This document shows positions 31,063 to 33,430 of a stretch of 33,430 nt of DNA, in pieces. The notes beneath the pieces are model-generated. The model was given only the letters and a program-made list of their open reading frames with translations, was not told the DNA's origin and ran no database searches. The stretch spans positions 1 to 33,430 of the forward strand of contig CAZJQP010000058.1 of assembly GCA_964548225.1 (NCBI GenBank), given 5' to 3'. The stretch comes from CALMEH01 sp964548225. GTDB lineage: Bacteria; Acidobacteriota; Blastocatellia; Pyrinomonadales; Pyrinomonadaceae. The translations under genes and the position numbers were made by a program. How positions within the stretch are numbered: position 1 is the stretch's first letter; the number at the start of each line of letters is the position of its first letter.

Positions 31063-32511
31063 TTATTTTCGCGCCACGTCTTCGCCGATTGTCCAAACAA
31101 TTACGGAACTCGACAAGCCCAAGCCGGACAATCTGCCTGCCATCATTACGATTGTTTCGCCGTTTTCGACGACTTTGGTTTCAAGCAAGGTTTTTTCGCC
31201 GTCTTTGAGCATTTCTTCGGATGTTTTCGGAGATTCGTGGATGAGCGGTTCAACGCCCCAGATAAGCGAAAGTTGGTTGCGGACTTCAACGGAATTGGTC
31301 AGCGCAAAAGTCGAAAGTCCTGAGCGAATGCTCGACAATCGCCGTGCCATCAAGCCCGATTCCGTGAAGACCGCAACTTTGTCTGTCATCATCTCGCGGG
31401 CGCAATAGGCGGCGGCTTTGCATAATGCCTGTGAAGTTCTGCCCGTCGGCGGTTCGGAAAGTTTGACCGGGCGTTTTAATTTGGCGGTTCTGACGGTTTC
31501 GGCGGTCGTAATGATGCTCTCCATTGTCGCTACGGCTTCGACGGGGAAGTTTCCGGCGGCAGTTTCCGCCGACAGCATTACCGCATCCGTGCCGTCCCAA
31601 ACCGCATTTGCCACGTCGGAGGCTTCGGCGCGTGTCGGGCGCGGACTGTCAATCATTGATTGGAGCATCTGCGTCGCCGTGATGACAAATTTATCTTTCA
31701 TCACGGCTTTTTCGATGATTTGCTTTTGATAAACCGGCACGAGTTCGACACTCGTTTCTACGCCAAGATCGCCCCGCGCCACCATTACGCCGTCCGTGTT
31801 GTCAAGGATGTCGTCGAGGTTTTCAATCGCTTCCGCCTTTTCGATTTTGGCAACCAGAAGCGGTCTGCCCCATTTGCGCGTGTTCAGATTTTTTATCAAA
31901 TCGCGCACTTCCTTGCAATCTTTTCCCTGACGCACGAACGACAGCGCAATATAATCAACATCTTGCTTCATCGCCCATTCCAAATCGCGGCGGTCTTTCG
32001 CCGTCAGCGAAGGAATCGGCAATTTCGTGTTCGGAAGGTTAATTCCTTTGCGCTCCGAGAGCAGTGCGCCGTTGATAATTTCGGTAACGACATCGGTTTT
32101 GGTAACTTTTTTAACCTTTAGCTCAATCGCGCCGTCGTCAAGCAAAATCTTATCGCCTTTTTGCACGAGCTTCGGAATTTCCTTGAAGTTCGTCGAAACC
32201 TCGTTGACGTTTCCCTCGATGTCCCGCGAAGTCAAAACGAATTCCGCGCCTGTTTCGAGCTGCACCGATTTGGCATTCTGCAAAAGTCCGGTGCGAATCT
32301 TCGGACCCGAAAGGTCAACCAAAATCGCCAGCGGACGATTAAGTTTTCCGGCGGCGGCACGGGCGCGTTTAATCGTTTCGGCGTGTTCGTCCTGCGAACC
32401 GTGCGACATATTTATCCGCACCGCATCGAGTCCGACGTTGATCATTTTTTCGATAATTTCCTGCGTATTCGACGCAGGTCCAAGCGTGGCTAAAGTTTTG
32501 GCTCTTCCCAT
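31063..32511 (-). CDS. pyk: Pyruvate kinase
   Basis: Converts phosphoenolpyruvate and ADP to pyruvate and ATP, the last step of glycolysis; cytoplasmic. At 482 aa it has the usual bacterial length. It opens with AKTLATLGPASNTQEIIEKM and carries VRINMSHGSQDEH, DLSGPKIRTG, the active-site signature region LLVAKIEKAEAIENLDDIL, VMVARGDLGVE, and TATQMLQSMIDSPRPTRAEASDVANAVWDGTDAVMLSAETA across the catalytic barrel. The C-terminal domain (about 355-482) contains the HTSTS-like region replaced by variants and ends normally. The ATG at 32511 is the conserved start. The gene is flanked on both sides by snapback octad repeats of the same unit. Confidence 0.97.
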   Translation of the reverse strand: MGRAKTLATLGPASNTQEIIEKMINVGLDAVRINMSHGSQDEHAETIKRARAAAGKLNRPLAILVDLSGPKIRTGLLQNAKSVQLETGAEFVLTSRDIEGNVNEVSTNFKEIPKLVQKGDKILLDDGAIELKVKKVTKTDVVTEIINGALLSERKGINLPNTKLPIPSLTAKDRRDLEWAMKQDVDYIALSFVRQGKDCKEVRDLIKNLNTRKWGRPLLVAKIEKAEAIENLDDILDNTDGVMVARGDLGVETSVELVPVYQKQIIEKAVMKDKFVITATQMLQSMIDSPRPTRAEASDVANAVWDGTDAVMLSAETAAGNFPVEAVATMESIITTAETVRTAKLKRPVKLSEPPTGRTSQALCKAAAYCAREMMTDKVAVFTESGLMARRLSSIRSGLSTFALTNSVEVRNQLSLIWGVEPLIHESPKTSEEMLKDGEKTLLETKVVENGETIVMMAGRLSGLGLSSSVIVWTIGEDVARK

Positions 32512-32520
32512 ATTTGTTTG

Positions 32521-32598
<78 letters not shown>

Positions 32599-32606
<8 letters not shown>

Positions 32607-33430
32607 TTTTCAGTTTCTCTAAATAGTTTGCCACCGTCGCCACAAAGGTAGAATGCGACCAAGTTAGCGGCGCAACCGAAACCGGTTCGCCCGTTTCGGG
32701 ATTAACCTGCTCTGCCAAAACGCCCGACGGCAAAGCATTTTTGCAAGTCCATTCCAAAATCTCTAACGCGCCGCGCAAATCTTTTTTGCTTTTGGCAACC
32801 GCAATCCGATAATCTGCCAGCCAAAGCGTGCAGATGAACCAAGGATTTCCCGTAATTTTATCGGAAACGCGCATATAACCGTCAGATTCAAACCGCGCCA
32901 CGCCGCCGATTTTATTATCAACCCAAAGTTTTTCCTCAACCGCCCGCATTGTTTTCCGAACTTTTTCATCTTCGGCAGAAAATGCACCGAAATAAAACAG
33001 CGCGAATGTTTCCGCGCCGACGGCTTCATCAACCGTGTAATACTCGTCGCCGTGAAATTCCAAAGCGCGAAGAAATCGTCCGCGCTCCTTGCTATAAAGG
33101 TTTTCAATCATTCCCGCGACAAAATCATCGGCGGTTTTTTCATAAAAATCGGCGCGTTCCGCTTCGCCAAAGAGCCGCGCAAATTTCGCCGCCGCCCGAA
33201 GTCCGCCGATAACTGTTGCCGCCGTGAAGCAATGGATGCCGCGCCGATCTTCCCAGAGATTCCAAGACGGTTGCGGGAGGTTTAATTCTTCGTGCCGGAA
33301 TTCCGCCATAAAATCAGCGCACTTCAAAATCAAAGGACGATATAAACTACGCACGAATTCGATGTCGCGGAACTTGTCGTAATGTTCCCACAAAGCCCAA
33401 ATGACCAGCGCGGTTTCGTCTTCCTGAATC
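32599..33430 (-). CDS. GH15-type glucoamylase/glycosidase, 3-prime part
   Basis: Glycoside hydrolase family 15-like (alpha/alpha)6-barrel enzyme, releasing glucose or similar from alpha-glucans or trehalose-like substrates. Only the last 277 residues are in the window; the frame stays open to 33430 with IQEDETALVIWALWEHYDKF, which continues the barrel, so the start is outside. SWNLWEDRRGIHCF matches the family's general-acid segment (the Glu of LWE). LAEQVNPETGEPVSVAPLTWSHS matches the second catalytic Glu (EQV) and the TWSHS end. It ends inside the octad repeat 88 bp upstream of pyk; with both genes in the same direction they may share a transcript. Confidence 0.88.

Overview
The window looks like a chromosomal segment from a Gram-negative, aerobically respiring bacterium of moderate to low GC. 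The best guess is Acidobacteriota, class Blastocatellia (Pyrinomonadaceae-like). This is inferred from the alternative complex III (ACIII) operon joined to an A2-type caa3 oxidase, from lipoprotein and LolA-type genes, and from the style of the short intergenic repeats. No rRNA or tRNA gene was found to test it.

Layout. (1) 1-6200: a terminator, a membrane-anchored protein on the minus strand, then a nucleoside-salvage cluster on the plus strand. That cluster holds a pyrimidine-nucleoside phosphorylase, a 193-aa unknown, a BMP-family nucleoside-binding lipoprotein and a double-ABC ATPase. No permease genes follow. A ROK-family protein comes next, behind a near-consensus sigma70 promoter whose spacer is a perfect palindrome. 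(2) 6427-20428: one long respiratory operon, actA-B-C-D-E-F, a one-helix protein with a PPEPR motif, SCO1, coxB (CuA plus cytochrome c), coxA (YSHP, A2-type), coxC and subunit IV. Quinol electrons would pass through ACIII to its haem subunits and then to the haem c and CuA of the caa3 oxidase. (3) 20643-23564: an outer-membrane-type lipoprotein, a LolD-like ATPase, an 82-aa one-helix protein and a LolA-like carrier, possibly an envelope lipoprotein or lipid traffic set. (4) 23686-24714: a radical SAM protein with extra C-terminal cysteines. (5) 24766-30720: an accessory-looking block. It holds an integron-integrase-like tyrosine recombinase on the minus strand, about 600 bp of gene-free repeat-rich DNA (a 45-bp palindrome, a 112-bp dyad and six 21-bp tandem repeats), a 231-aa unknown, a 1088-aa AAA+ protein and a zinc-ribbon protein. 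(6) 31063-33430: pyruvate kinase and the 3-prime part of a GH15-type glycosidase, both on the minus strand.

The most striking unexplained structure is a set of short snapback repeats at gene junctions. Each arm is built of tandem 7-nt (or 8-nt) units. The unit sequence differs at nearly every locus but is copied in inverted form in the other arm. One such element lies inside actE and encodes its signal peptide. Others supply the stop codon of SCO1 and the start codons of coxC and the 82-aa gene. The second candidate for a new system is the integrase / repeat array / 231-aa / AAA+ block.
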